A stretch of DNA of 6,659 nucleotides from an uncultured Butyricicoccus sp. (GCA_947575935.1 CANPPM010000156.1:1-6659); one strand, 5' to 3'. Counted from the first letter of the stretch, positions 1-6,365 are shown. Translations and numbers: made by a program. The notes: generated by a model from the sequence alone, not told the origin.

Positions 1-348
1 CTTTCCATAGCGTCTGTTTTAAACTTAGCAGTATGCCAAATTGGGACAAATTTTTTTGTTGGGTAAAGCGATTTTCCATAAGAATTTTAACAGATTGCAG
101 AAAAATCAACGCCATTTCCCCAAGATGCTATGAGATAGCATTTCATACTTTTCAAAAAGACGCCAGCGCATGTCTTATCATCAGCAATGTGTACAGCGGT
201 GAAAAACGTTCACTGCTTCAAAAAATTATTCGCATAAATTCTGCATAGACTTCAAACGAAACTGACACAGATTAGCAGAATAAAGGGTGCAAATGGGTAG
301 ATTGACAATATTAAGACATGATCTGGCGTCTTGTCTTTGCTTCATACA
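1..348. other. gene-poor AT-rich region beyond spoIIGA
   Basis: No frame here looks like a real gene. The open frames are short, have poor start signals and give proteins I do not recognise. In clostridia and bacilli the space directly after spoIIGA normally holds sigE, and it is absent here. Apart from the 157-177/312-332 inverted repeat there is a small perfect hairpin at 125-141 (7-bp arms ATGCTAT/ATAGCAT with a GAG loop) whose role is unknown. Confidence 0.6.
157..332. repeat. 21-bp imperfect inverted repeat pair
   Basis: The arm at 312-332 reads TAAGACATG, two bases (AT), then CTGGCGTCTT. The reverse complement of 157-177 reads TAAGACATG, two bases (CG), then CTGGCGTCTT. So 19 of 21 positions match in inverted orientation, with 134 bp between the arms, and weaker similarity continues a little further inward. 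The right arm lies just past the spoIIGA stop codon. This could be the terminal repeats of a small non-autonomous element (MITE-like) or the arms of a long stem-loop in the spoIIGA 3' region. I see no convincing target-site duplication and no gene between the arms. Confidence 0.6.
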
Positions 349-1176
349 TCAGCCAATGAGCGCGTCATAACGTCCGTTGCTGACCCGATTGGGGCTGATT
401 GCCGCAAGCAAAGGCGGGCTGCCCCGTACTTCGTCTGGACGGAAAGCAAGCAGCAGTCCACTTTCTCTGCCCAGTGCACGGTAAGCTACCAAGCGGAAAC
501 GCATCCGGAGTCCACTGGGAATGCGTGTCAGCAGCGCTGGCGCATTGTCGGCCCTTAGTTCCTGCAGAAGCCAGGACAGTTCGGGCGGAAGTAGGCGTTC
601 TGCAGCGGTGGGTTCCAGGATCAGTACCGGCAGCCCGGTGGCCGGGTCAAGCAGCTCATTTCCTGTATCGAAAAGAGCCGTCACCAGAGTTTCTTTCCCA
701 CAGAAAGAAAGTGTAATCTTCCGGGTATCTTTTTGAAGCAGCCCATGTTTTGCACTGCCTCGAAATAATAGGCCGGAGACTGCCCAACCGGTTGCTGCCG
801 CCAGTGCGAGCGTACGCAGCGGCACTGCAATCCGGTACACGCCCGCACGGTACAATGTCTGCCCTGAAAATTCACTTGCCAGCAGGATTCCTCCTGCAAA
901 GCCAAAGCTAACCCCGGCGAACAAAGCCAGCCGCCGAAGCAAATTTTGTCGCCCAAACGCTACCCAAACCAGGCACATACAGGATGCTAATCGGATGGGA
1001 AGCCATGCCGCATCTTCGAAAAGCAGCATCCCGGCAGCATAGACGCCGCCCAGCAGCGCTGCCAGCGCCAGTCGTCCGCGTCGTACCGGCAGCCCGCCCA
1101 GCTGTGCAGTGACTGCCAGTAGGCAGTAATCAACCAGGGCGTTTAACGCTGCCAATTCATCGACATAAACGATCAT
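349..1176 (-). CDS. spoIIGA: Sporulation sigma-E processing peptidase SpoIIGA
   Basis: SpoIIGA is the membrane-embedded aspartic-type protease that cleaves the pro-sequence from pro-sigma-E at the forespore septum, switching on mother-cell transcription after the SpoIIR signal. The 275-residue product has a very hydrophobic N-terminal half (roughly residues 1-140, about five membrane segments, opening MIVYVDELAALN) and a soluble C-terminal protease domain. The catalytic motif is LFDTGNELLDP, with Asp170 equivalent to the essential Asp of the family's DTGN motif. A later stretch, residues about 224-250, has the family-like ending LLLAFRPDEV. The start is the ATG at 1174-1176, because AGGAGG (1184-1189 on the complement) sits 7 bases before it; the frame stays open 27 codons further upstream, but that extension would overlap the promoter. 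Length is slightly below the B. subtilis protein of about 309 residues. sigE, normally the next gene, is not within the window. Confidence 0.93.
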   Translation of the reverse strand: MIVYVDELAALNALVDYCLLAVTAQLGGLPVRRGRLALAALLGGVYAAGMLLFEDAAWLPIRLASCMCLVWVAFGRQNLLRRLALFAGVSFGFAGGILLASEFSGQTLYRAGVYRIAVPLRTLALAAATGWAVSGLLFRGSAKHGLLQKDTRKITLSFCGKETLVTALFDTGNELLDPATGLPVLILEPTAAERLLPPELSWLLQELRADNAPALLTRIPSGLRMRFRLVAYRALGRESGLLLAFRPDEVRGSPPLLAAISPNRVSNGRYDALIG

Positions 1177-1183
1177 TTGATCC

Positions 1184-1189
1184 CCTCCT
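1184..1189 (-). promoter_or_regulatory. spoIIGA ribosome binding site
   Basis: A perfect AGGAGG on the minus strand ends 7 bases before the ATG at 1176. It selects this start over the 27-codon upstream extension. Confidence 0.85.
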
Positions 1190-1224
1190 GCCCTACTGAA
1201 TTCCTGTCCGGGATGACCACTACC

Positions 1225-1260
1225 ATCATAACGCGCCGTTGGTGGGGATTTTGTCAAAAT
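1225..1260 (-). promoter_or_regulatory. Putative Spo0A-activated sigma-A promoter of spoIIGA
   Basis: On the minus strand there is a perfect -35 TTGACA (1252-1257) and a -10 TATGAT (1225-1230) separated by 21 bp, longer than the optimal 17. The B. subtilis spoIIG promoter is known for near-consensus hexamers spaced 22 bp apart, with Spo0A bound over the -35 to compensate. Here the -35 is embedded in ATTTTGTCAAAAT (1248-1260, plus strand), which contains TTTGTCAAA, matching the Spo0A box TTTGTCRAA. The gene is the expected Spo0A target. Binding and activation are inferred from sequence and family knowledge; I see no clear second 0A box. Confidence 0.7.
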
Positions 1261-1289
1261 GCATGGGCACTTCCGGACAGGTTTTGGAG

Positions 1290-1330
1290 AAAAAAATAAA
1301 CCTCTCCTGGTTTTTCAGAAGAGATTTATT
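1290..1330 (-). terminator. Rho-independent terminator, minus strand
   Basis: On the minus strand a 15-bp stem (1316-1330 with 1295-1309) includes two G-U pairs and closes a six-base loop at 1310-1315. A run of seven T follows (1290-1296), partly within the stem foot. On the plus strand the two wobble pairs become C/A mismatches, so the structure favours minus-strand transcription. It lies between the decayed transposase and the spoIIGA promoter, and would stop read-through from the 2134-2646 gene or the old insertion sequence into spoIIGA. Confidence 0.8.
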
Positions 1331-1454
1331 ATCTGCTAAGAGAGGCAATATGGTCTTTGCAATTTACGACATTCAATCATTCCATTTTTACAAACAATAT
1401 TCAACCTCAAAAGTCAAAAAAGAAACGCTTCTTCTTGCATACAAAAATAAAGGA

Positions 1455-1994
1455 TTAAAGCTTGTTTGGAAAATTGGGAAAGCTGTGATAAATTAACAAA
1501 ATGGCGATAGAGGCGAGATGGACGAAAGCGAGAAAAGAAGCATCCGATTTGTCTTATCTGATGGTGATTCTGCGAAACCATTTGCGCTTTTGGAAGAAAC
1601 ACGCAGCCAGATAGCGTTCTTTATATAACCACAAATCTACCAGTCAAGGATCAGAAACATTGGTCTGTGGTGGGATCACATAGCTGGCTCCCGATCCGAG
1701 ATATAAGCTTGGATCGTCCTTGCCTTAAAAGCATGATCTGCCGGTACATTGCTGCCGCTGATTGCTACTTTTCCAGCAGCTCAACAGCGTAGACTGAATC
1801 ATAGTCATTTCCCGTAGACAGCATGAATTCAACCGGGTTTTCCAGTTCATCCACAATAGCGTGCAGCTTTGTATTTGATCCGCCTTGGGTCCGAGCGATT
1901 AACTTGTCTGCCGTTTTCCCCTTCCGTTGGCACTTTCGTGAACCTTGATACAGGCAGAGTCCAAACAAAGGTTTTCCTTATCTGCTTCATACCA
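1455..1994 (-). pseudogene. Decayed IS5-family (IS427-like) transposase
   Basis: The minus strand reads as pieces of a DDE transposase spread over several frames. Segment one (about 1994-1920) reads ENLCLDSACIKVHESANG, with the first catalytic Asp at 1959-1961. Segment two, after a shift in a purine run near 1915-1930, gives KTADKLIARTQGG then SNTKLHAIVDELENPVEF and ends at a TAG (1765-1767). Segment three (about 1768-1696) reads SGSNVPADHAFKARTIQAYI with the second Asp at 1736-1738. Segment four (about 1695-1455) reads GASYVIPPQTN, LYKERYLAACFFQKRKWFRR and FLAFVHLASIAILL, with the catalytic Glu at 1617-1619 and in-frame stops at 1644-1646 and 1554-1556. This order is the IS427-group signature. 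About the first 90-100 residues are missing or unrecognisable, and I could not identify terminal inverted repeats. It cannot encode an active enzyme. The frameshift in the purine run alone could have been programmed, but the other lesions are decay. Confidence 0.85.
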
Positions 1995-2046
1995 CTATTT
2001 TCGCACTTTCATTCGATTTGTGCAATATTTATTTTTCCAAGGCCTA

Positions 2047-2081
2047 GGCTCTGCTTTCGAAAGGAAAGGAGAGCCGAAAGC
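2047..2081. repeat. Interleaved pair of 6-bp inverted repeats
   Basis: GGCTCT (2047-2052) is followed directly by GCTTTC (2053-2058). After an 11-base purine-rich gap come AGAGCC (2070-2075) and GAAAGC (2076-2081). Each pair can form its own hairpin, but the pairs interleave, so the two hairpins exclude each other or would need a strained pseudoknot. The site lies 53 bases past the stop of the reductase gene, and no strong U-tract makes it an obvious terminator. The function is unknown. Confidence 0.35.
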
Positions 2082-2133
2082 AAGAATTTTTAGCGCCGGA
2101 CAAAGACGATTTGACGCAGGCATATGGAGAACG

Positions 2134-2646
2134 TTACAGCCTGTTGTAATGCAGCTCTGCAAACTGGCCATATTGCCTGACCTCACAGAGAAGGAAGCGT
2201 TTTAGTTCCTCCTTCTGCGCAAACAATGGGATTCCGCCTCCAAGCAGAACGGGCGCAATTTGCAGGATTATTTCATCAACCATATCATGCTCTAATAAAG
2301 GAGCAAGTAGTGTATTGCCGCCGATCACCCAAATATTTTTATCAGCTCCAAACTGACTGACAAACTCCCGAACATCACAACAGACTGGCATAAAGCCCTT
2401 TTTGAGCAGCCCCTCTGTGTGTGTGAATACGTAGTTTTGTGTCGTCGGATACAGTTCTTCCGCATCCTTTAAACGTTCAATTTCCCGGAAGGTCCGTCTA
2501 CCCATAATTGTTAGATCCATGCTCTGGTAGAATTGTTCAAAGCTGGTCTCTTCGATCGTACCGGTCTGATGGAGCCAATTTAAATTATGATTTCTATCAG
2601 CCAGATATCCGTCCAGCGTCATGCAGCCGTAAAAATATACGCCCAT
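2134..2646 (-). CDS. RibD C-terminal / dihydrofolate reductase family protein
   Basis: The 170-residue product belongs to the small NADPH-binding reductase family related to the RibD C-terminal domain and DHFR (YwjB/YyaP-like proteins). Visible family landmarks in order: GCMTLDGYLA (residues 7-16), IMGRRTFREI (47-56), YPTTQNYVFT (66-75), IWVIGGNTLLAPLL (105-118, nucleotide-binding Gly pair) and VDEIILQIAPVLLGGGIPLF (123-142). It is full length for the family and cytoplasmic, since there is no signal peptide or membrane segment. The substrate cannot be told from sequence; many members are uncharacterised or accessory, and a true folate role should not be assumed. The start is the ATG at 2644-2646, with AGGAGG 7 bases upstream; an in-frame TTG two codons earlier is too close to that site. 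The gene is more AT-rich than birA and lies beside a transposase fossil, which suggests acquisition by transfer. Confidence 0.82.
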   Translation of the reverse strand: MGVYFYGCMTLDGYLADRNHNLNWLHQTGTIEETSFEQFYQSMDLTIMGRRTFREIERLKDAEELYPTTQNYVFTHTEGLLKKGFMPVCCDVREFVSQFGADKNIWVIGGNTLLAPLLEHDMVDEIILQIAPVLLGGGIPLFAQKEELKRFLLCEVRQYGQFAELHYNRL

Positions 2647-2727
2647 TTCCAAGCCTCCTAAATCAAACCGAATTCAGAACTTATGGCGAAAAAAACAATA
2701 AGATCGTATATAAAAAATGGAGTTTTG

Positions 2728-2746
2728 TTTTTCCGGTTTGGAAAAA
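2728..2746. repeat. Short inverted repeat upstream of the reductase gene
   Basis: TTTTTCC (2728-2734) and GGAAAAA (2740-2746) are perfect 7-bp arms around a five-base spacer, in the AT-rich spacer between birA and the reductase gene. It could be an operator or a weak hairpin. I could not find a convincing promoter around it. Confidence 0.3.
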
Positions 2747-2824
2747 TAGAGAATCATCAGCATGTATCGATTGGATAAAAACGGCGCCTGTTCCAGAGAA
2801 TTCTGCCAGCAGATGATGCAAAGC

Positions 2825-3802
2825 TTATAGCCGGATGGAGATTTCTCCGGTCTGCAGTTCGCGCTTGCTGCCATCCTGCATCGTTACCAGCAGATGTCCG
2901 TCCTCGTTAATTCCATCACAGACAGCAGGGGTTCCGGCGTTATTCTCTACCACAAAAATCGGTTTTCCAAGGCAGCAGAGCAGCCCCCGATAGGCTACAG
3001 TCAAGGCTAAAAAATCACCGTTTACCAAGTGTAGATACAGCTCTTCGAATCGTGTTAGGACTGCAGCGGTCAACTCGGCCCTGCGAGGTACTTTTTCGCA
3101 AAAGTCGCTTAAACTTCCCACAATCTTGGCAAGTTCGGGCGTTGCCGACGTATCAAAATGTAAATTCACGCCAATCCCCACAATTACATAATCCAGCGCA
3201 CCGGTCTCCCCAACGATGGATGCCTCAGTTAAGATTCCACACAGTTTTTTTCCATTTTGTAGTACGTCATTCACCCATTTAATCCCTGGGCAAAATCCGC
3301 AGGTATCTTCGACTGCCCTGCAGACGGCGACCGCTGCGGCAATCGTCAAGAAATGCAGTTTATCCAATGTGATTCTCGGGCGCAGTAGTACAGTCAAATA
3401 TATTCCACCAGTCGGGGATACGAAGGAACGGCCCAGCCGGCCACGCCCTGCACTCTGACGAAGTGCTAGCAGTACAAACCCCTCGGGACGATTTGCCGCA
3501 AATTCCTGTTTCATAACAGTATTGGTCGAAGCGACTTCGGGCAGCACAACGATTTCGCGCCCGAGAATTCGCGTGTGGAGCAGTGTCTGGATACCATCCG
3601 CTGTTAGGCTGTCATCATCTGCACGCAAACGATATCCCTCCCCGGTTATGCTGTCAATTGCCAGACCGTCTGCACGAAGTGCTGAAATAGCTTTCCAAAC
3701 GGCTGTACGTGACACACCTAGCCGTTCGCTGAGCGCCCCTCCAGAAACGACTGCGCCGCGGTGTGTCTCCATTTCTTTTAAAACAAGTTCCTTAACTGTC
3801 AT
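2825..3802 (-). CDS. birA: Bifunctional biotin--protein ligase / biotin repressor BirA
   Basis: BirA makes biotinyl-5'-AMP from biotin and ATP and transfers biotin to the lysine of carrier proteins such as acetyl-CoA carboxylase BCCP or decarboxylase/carboxylase subunits. The DNA-binding form also represses biotin genes. The 325-residue product has an N-terminal winged helix (about 1-62, ALSERLGVSRTAVWKAISAL as the helix-turn-helix), then the catalytic domain with STN (92-94), QSAGRGRLGR (116-125, adenylate-binding loop), KWVNDV (175-180), KKLCGILTE (185-193, with the catalytic lysine) and GIGVNL (209-214). A C-terminal SH3-like domain follows (about 280-325). Phe replaces the frequent Trp after the GRGRxGR loop, which is conservative. 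The ATG at 3800-3802 is chosen because TAGGAG (3810-3815) lies 7 bases upstream; an in-frame TTG nine codons earlier would put that site inside the gene. No biotin synthesis or transport gene is in the window, so the regulatory targets are elsewhere. Confidence 0.95.
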   Translation of the reverse strand: MTVKELVLKEMETHRGAVVSGGALSERLGVSRTAVWKAISALRADGLAIDSITGEGYRLRADDDSLTADGIQTLLHTRILGREIVVLPEVASTNTVMKQEFAANRPEGFVLLALRQSAGRGRLGRSFVSPTGGIYLTVLLRPRITLDKLHFLTIAAAVAVCRAVEDTCGFCPGIKWVNDVLQNGKKLCGILTEASIVGETGALDYVIVGIGVNLHFDTSATPELAKIVGSLSDFCEKVPRRAELTAAVLTRFEELYLHLVNGDFLALTVAYRGLLCCLGKPIFVVENNAGTPAVCDGINEDGHLLVTMQDGSKRELQTGEISIRL

Positions 3803-3809
3803 ACCGCAA

Positions 3810-3815
3810 CTCCTA
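3810..3815 (-). promoter_or_regulatory. birA ribosome binding site
   Basis: TAGGAG on the minus strand ends 7 bases before the ATG at 3802. It decides the start over an upstream in-frame TTG. Confidence 0.75.
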
Positions 3816-3873
3816 AAACCCAAATGCAATCCCGCTGCCCAGTCAAATCCGAAAGGAAATCTGGGTCGGCCTA

Positions 3874-3902
3874 TTGTGTTTTGCCTCTAATTATCGTACA
3901 AT
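3874..3902 (+). promoter_or_regulatory. Putative sigma-A promoter of the ylmH-like gene
   Basis: The -10 is TACAAT (3897-3902), five of six consensus bases. The -35 is TTGTGT (3874-3879), which is weak beyond TTG. The spacer is exactly 17 bp, and the start codon lies 33 bases downstream of the -10. The shared divergent spacer (3803-3935) must also hold the birA promoter. A poor candidate on the minus strand (TTGTAC, 17 bp, CACAAT) overlaps this one. Confidence 0.5.
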
Positions 3903-3935
3903 AAATCCATCATAACCGAAAGGACGGTGACGATA

Positions 3936-4730
3936 TTGAAAACCCGTGCTGAAATTCTGCGCGCCCTTACTGTCAGTGAGGATGACCGCCTGCTACTCTC
4001 TAGGCTGTTTGACAAGCTGGATACCTGCCGCAGCCATTCTTACCTGACTTGTACCCGTTTTTTGGATCCCCGCGAGCGGGCATTGGCAGAAGACGCGGTC
4101 CGTCTGTCTGGCGCTTCGGCAGATTGCGTCTTTTTTGGAGGCTATGAAGATGCAGAGCGCGTAATCGCACTCTTTTTTCCTGACTATCTAAATGCGGCGC
4201 TCGCAATGCAAGATGCGCCAATCGCCCTGCTCCGCGCTGAAAAATCACCGGCCGACACACTAATGCACCGCGATTATCTTGGTGCGCTGATGGGCCTGCA
4301 GGTTGAACGCTCTGTGATTGGAGACATCCTCGTACATGAGACGGGCGCTGATATCTTCGTGCTTCGAGAGATGGCTGACTTTCTGCTGTTGCATTTTGAC
4401 CGGGCAGGCCGACGCCGTATCAGGTTGTTTGAGGTACCGCTCTCCAATCTTCGCCGCGCAGTTTCATCTGAAACCGCAGGAGAAGGATTTGTTGCCTCCT
4501 TACGGCTGGACAGCGTTGCCGCGCTGATTTTTTGTCTTTCGCGCACGCAGGCACGGGAGCAAATCATACACGGTCAGGTTTACTTGAACCACCGTGCCTG
4601 CCAGAAACCCGACCAGGAAGTTGTAGAAGGCGACCGCATCACTGTCCGAGGGCGTGGCCGTGCCAAGCTGACCGAATTGGGCGGCGCCAGTCGTAAAGGA
4701 CGGCGGTTTATCCGCTTTGTGCGGACATAA
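3936..4730 (+). CDS. ylmH: YlmH-like S4-domain RNA-binding protein
   Basis: The 264-residue product matches YlmH architecture. It has an N-terminal globular region, the characteristic central HRDYLGALMGLQVERSVIGD (111-130), and a C-terminal S4 RNA-binding domain (about 187-245, SRTQAREQIIHGQVYLN through GDRITVRGRGRAKL). The basic tail ends RKGRRFIRFVRT. Recent work on B. subtilis YlmH places it on stalled large ribosomal subunits in ribosome-associated quality control; by homology this protein should bind ribosomal RNA, but that is inference. In many Firmicutes ylmH sits with sepF, ylmG and divIVA in the division cluster. Here it stands alone, divergent from birA. The start is uncertain: a TTG at 3936 is 5 bases after AGGACGGTGA, an anti-16S-like stretch, whereas the GTG at 3927 (three codons longer) has only two bases after AAAGGA. 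No clear terminator follows it. Confidence 0.88.
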   Translation: MKTRAEILRALTVSEDDRLLLSRLFDKLDTCRSHSYLTCTRFLDPRERALAEDAVRLSGASADCVFFGGYEDAERVIALFFPDYLNAALAMQDAPIALLRAEKSPADTLMHRDYLGALMGLQVERSVIGDILVHETGADIFVLREMADFLLLHFDRAGRRRIRLFEVPLSNLRRAVSSETAGEGFVASLRLDSVAALIFCLSRTQAREQIIHGQVYLNHRACQKPDQEVVEGDRITVRGRGRAKLTELGGASRKGRRFIRFVRT

Positions 4731-4778
4731 CAGCGGCCTTTCCGGCGGCAGAGATGCGTCTGGATTTGTAATTAGCGT

Positions 4779-5009
4779 TTAATAATGATCATTCCATATT
4801 TTAAGTTTCTTTTTCTTCGCTTTCGAAAAGCTGTTAAATTCTACATGTTCAAGCGCGCCCTTTAGTGCGTGCAAGTGCACCAAACAAACTTGAGGATATT
4901 TCTCTTTTCGTTTTAAAAATGTTTGCTCGGCGCCTATCGCTATCAGTTTTTCGGCTGAATCGATTCCGACATGAGTCAGCTTTTTTGACGTTTCTTCCCC
5001 AATATTCAT
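4779..5009 (-). CDS. TfoX/Sxy C-terminal-domain protein, probably damaged at its start
   Basis: The 76-residue frame matches the TfoX C-terminal domain. It has NIGEETSKKLTHVGIDSAEK (2-21), then LIAIGAEQTFLKRKEKYPQV, CLVHLHALKGALEHVEF and a lysine-rich end. In Firmicutes this domain often occurs as a stand-alone small protein of about 80-90 residues; its function there is unknown, whereas proteobacterial TfoX/Sxy is a competence regulator. The family normally has about ten more residues at the front. Upstream codons 5039-5010 (EKTLSDLTLL) continue the homology without a good start codon, and the next codon is TGA (5040-5042), two codons after an ATG at 5046-5048 that has AGGA six bases before it. 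The simplest reading is a nonsense mutation at codon 3. Initiation at the ATG at 5009 is possible, but no ribosome binding site supports it. It converges on the ylmH-like gene. Confidence 0.62.
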   Translation of the reverse strand: MNIGEETSKKLTHVGIDSAEKLIAIGAEQTFLKRKEKYPQVCLVHLHALKGALEHVEFNSFSKAKKKKLKIWNDHY

Positions 5010-5060
5010 CAGTAACGTTAAATCCGACAGGGTTTTCTCTCAATCCATCCTGCATCCTAT

Positions 5061-5069
5061 ATTGTATCA
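5061..5069 (-). promoter_or_regulatory. Possible extended -10 promoter of the TfoX-domain frame
   Basis: The minus strand reads TGATACAAT, an extended -10 (TGN plus TACAAT). The -35 at 17 bp is a poor TTATCC. Transcription from it would start within a few bases of the ATG at 5048, leaving little or no leader, so the call is weak. Confidence 0.3.
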
Positions 5070-5225
5070 GATTGTTTCTAAGTGGATAAAAATATTAATC
5101 TTTTGGTGGCTCCTTCAGTCCCTGAATATCTCCATGAGAAAGAAATCAACAGATTGCCCCGTCAGCGATTTTATCTATTGGATAAATTAGTTTTCTGCAG
5201 CAGAATTGTTGCGAAAAATGCGATT

Positions 5226-6320
5226 TTACTCCGGCAGTTCCGTCTCCCCTTCCAGTGCTGCAAGTGCATAACCCAACGAACGCAGCAGACGTGCCTGCTC
5301 GATTTGGCTGCCCGCAGCGTTCATCATTAAGCGGTACCGACGGGTGACCGCCCCCAGCAGATCGTCACGGTTCAGATAATCCCATGGATCGCGTCGAGCA
5401 TGGGAGCGATCCCTGACAAAACAATGGAAAAAAATCTGGCAGAGCGCCCCCTCTAACCCCTCCAGATCGGGCTCATATTTTCGTTCTCCGATCAGGGACA
5501 GCGTGGCACAGACGCGGCCGCATTGATCAGGTAGATGGTCACGTACCAGTTCGGCAAGTTCACGATCCTCTGTAACTTGTCCAATGGGAATATCGATTTC
5601 TTCAAACCGGACAGCATTTGGCCGGTGGAATCGTAAGCTAGCGCCGTCCTTATCGACCACGCCGGAGAGGAAGCCCTTGTCTCCAGTATCGTTTGCAGCC
5701 AACCCCATTGTGCAGCCCGTACAGGCATAGACGGTATGCCCGGCACGATGCAGACCGGAGAAGGTATGATTATGTCCAAATGCGGCATAATCAAACTCTG
5801 ATTCTGCAAGTTGGGACGAATCTACAGGGTTGTAGCCACTCGTTCCTTTCAGGTCCCCGTGGATGGAAAGGATATTTAAATGCTGCGGATCCAGCGGCGC
5901 ATCCAGCGGAATGAATGCGCTTGCGCTGGTAAAGGCCGCCCCCCAGATTACAGTATCTGCATGTAAAAAATAGGGCGTCAGCCGATTTGACTGAAAAACA
6001 AAAACATTTTCGGGCAGTTCCATGGTTAGATATGGGCTTTTCGGTCCCAAATGGTCATGATTTCCAGGTGAAATGAGTACCGGGCGATGTGCTTTACCAA
6101 GCAGTGTCAGCGCGCGGCCGGCAACAGCCGCAGATGGTGTTGGGCTGTCAAATAGATCGCCTGCAATCAGGATTACCTCCGCGCTGATATCGCTGGCATG
6201 ATCCAGAATCCGTTCCAGAAGCCGAAATTGAGTTTCTTGGCAGATGGCAGCCTTTTCTTCCGGCAGGAACGAATACCCAGCCCCTAGATGTAGATCCGCA
6301 ATGTGTACTAAAGTCAGCAT
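5226..6320 (-). CDS. SbcD/YhaO-like metallophosphoesterase (DNA repair exonuclease family)
   Basis: The 364-residue product is a calcineurin-like phosphoesterase of the SbcD/Mre11/YhaO group, cytoplasmic enzymes that use two metal ions to cut DNA ends. All metal-binding motifs are present: DLH (9-11), GDLFD (54-58), GNHDH (86-90), HGD (154-156) and GHNH (182-185). A YhaO-like segment TGCTMGLAANDTGDKGF (201-217) follows, then a C-terminal region (about 245-364) of mixed and helical character without recognised motifs. Length is close to SbcD and YhaO proteins. These normally work with an SMC-like ATPase (SbcC or YhaN) encoded next door, but no such gene is downstream, or upstream within the remaining 340 bases. 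The start is taken as the ATG at 6318-6320, which begins MLTLVHIADLHLG exactly at the family's first beta strand and has a G-rich GGGGGGAA about 8 bases upstream; a TTG six codons earlier lacks a site. Substrate and nuclease direction are not visible. Confidence 0.88.
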   Translation of the reverse strand: MLTLVHIADLHLGAGYSFLPEEKAAICQETQFRLLERILDHASDISAEVILIAGDLFDSPTPSAAVAGRALTLLGKAHRPVLISPGNHDHLGPKSPYLTMELPENVFVFQSNRLTPYFLHADTVIWGAAFTSASAFIPLDAPLDPQHLNILSIHGDLKGTSGYNPVDSSQLAESEFDYAAFGHNHTFSGLHRAGHTVYACTGCTMGLAANDTGDKGFLSGVVDKDGASLRFHRPNAVRFEEIDIPIGQVTEDRELAELVRDHLPDQCGRVCATLSLIGERKYEPDLEGLEGALCQIFFHCFVRDRSHARRDPWDYLNRDDLLGAVTRRYRLMMNAAGSQIEQARLLRSLGYALAALEGETELPE

Positions 6321-6365
6321 GCAGCAAGTTCCCCCCAAGGCTACAAAAGATTTCCTGATATCCTT

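Noticed and set aside
33..248. Plus-strand open frame of 71 codons at the left end
   Set aside because: There is no ribosome binding site, the protein is not recognisable, and it overlaps the 157-177 repeat arm; it looks like chance in AT-rich DNA.
681..956. Second minus-strand frame within spoIIGA
   Set aside because: It overlaps spoIIGA in another frame and has no features of its own. Similar antisense and shifted frames in birA, the ylmH-like gene and the nuclease gene were rejected for the same reason.
2825..2827. Terminator after birA
   Set aside because: The spacer after the stop has only very short dyads (for example GGCGCC before TTTTT near 2780-2790), too short for a convincing stem.
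4849..5055. Minus-strand frame of 68 codons starting at an ATG near 5055
   Set aside because: It is a shifted frame over the TfoX-domain coding sequence; its protein shows no family similarity, whereas the overlapping frame does.
5082..5330. Plus-strand open frame of 82 codons
   Set aside because: Its second half is antisense to the 3' end of the metallophosphoesterase gene, the first half is unrecognisable, and it has no good start signals.
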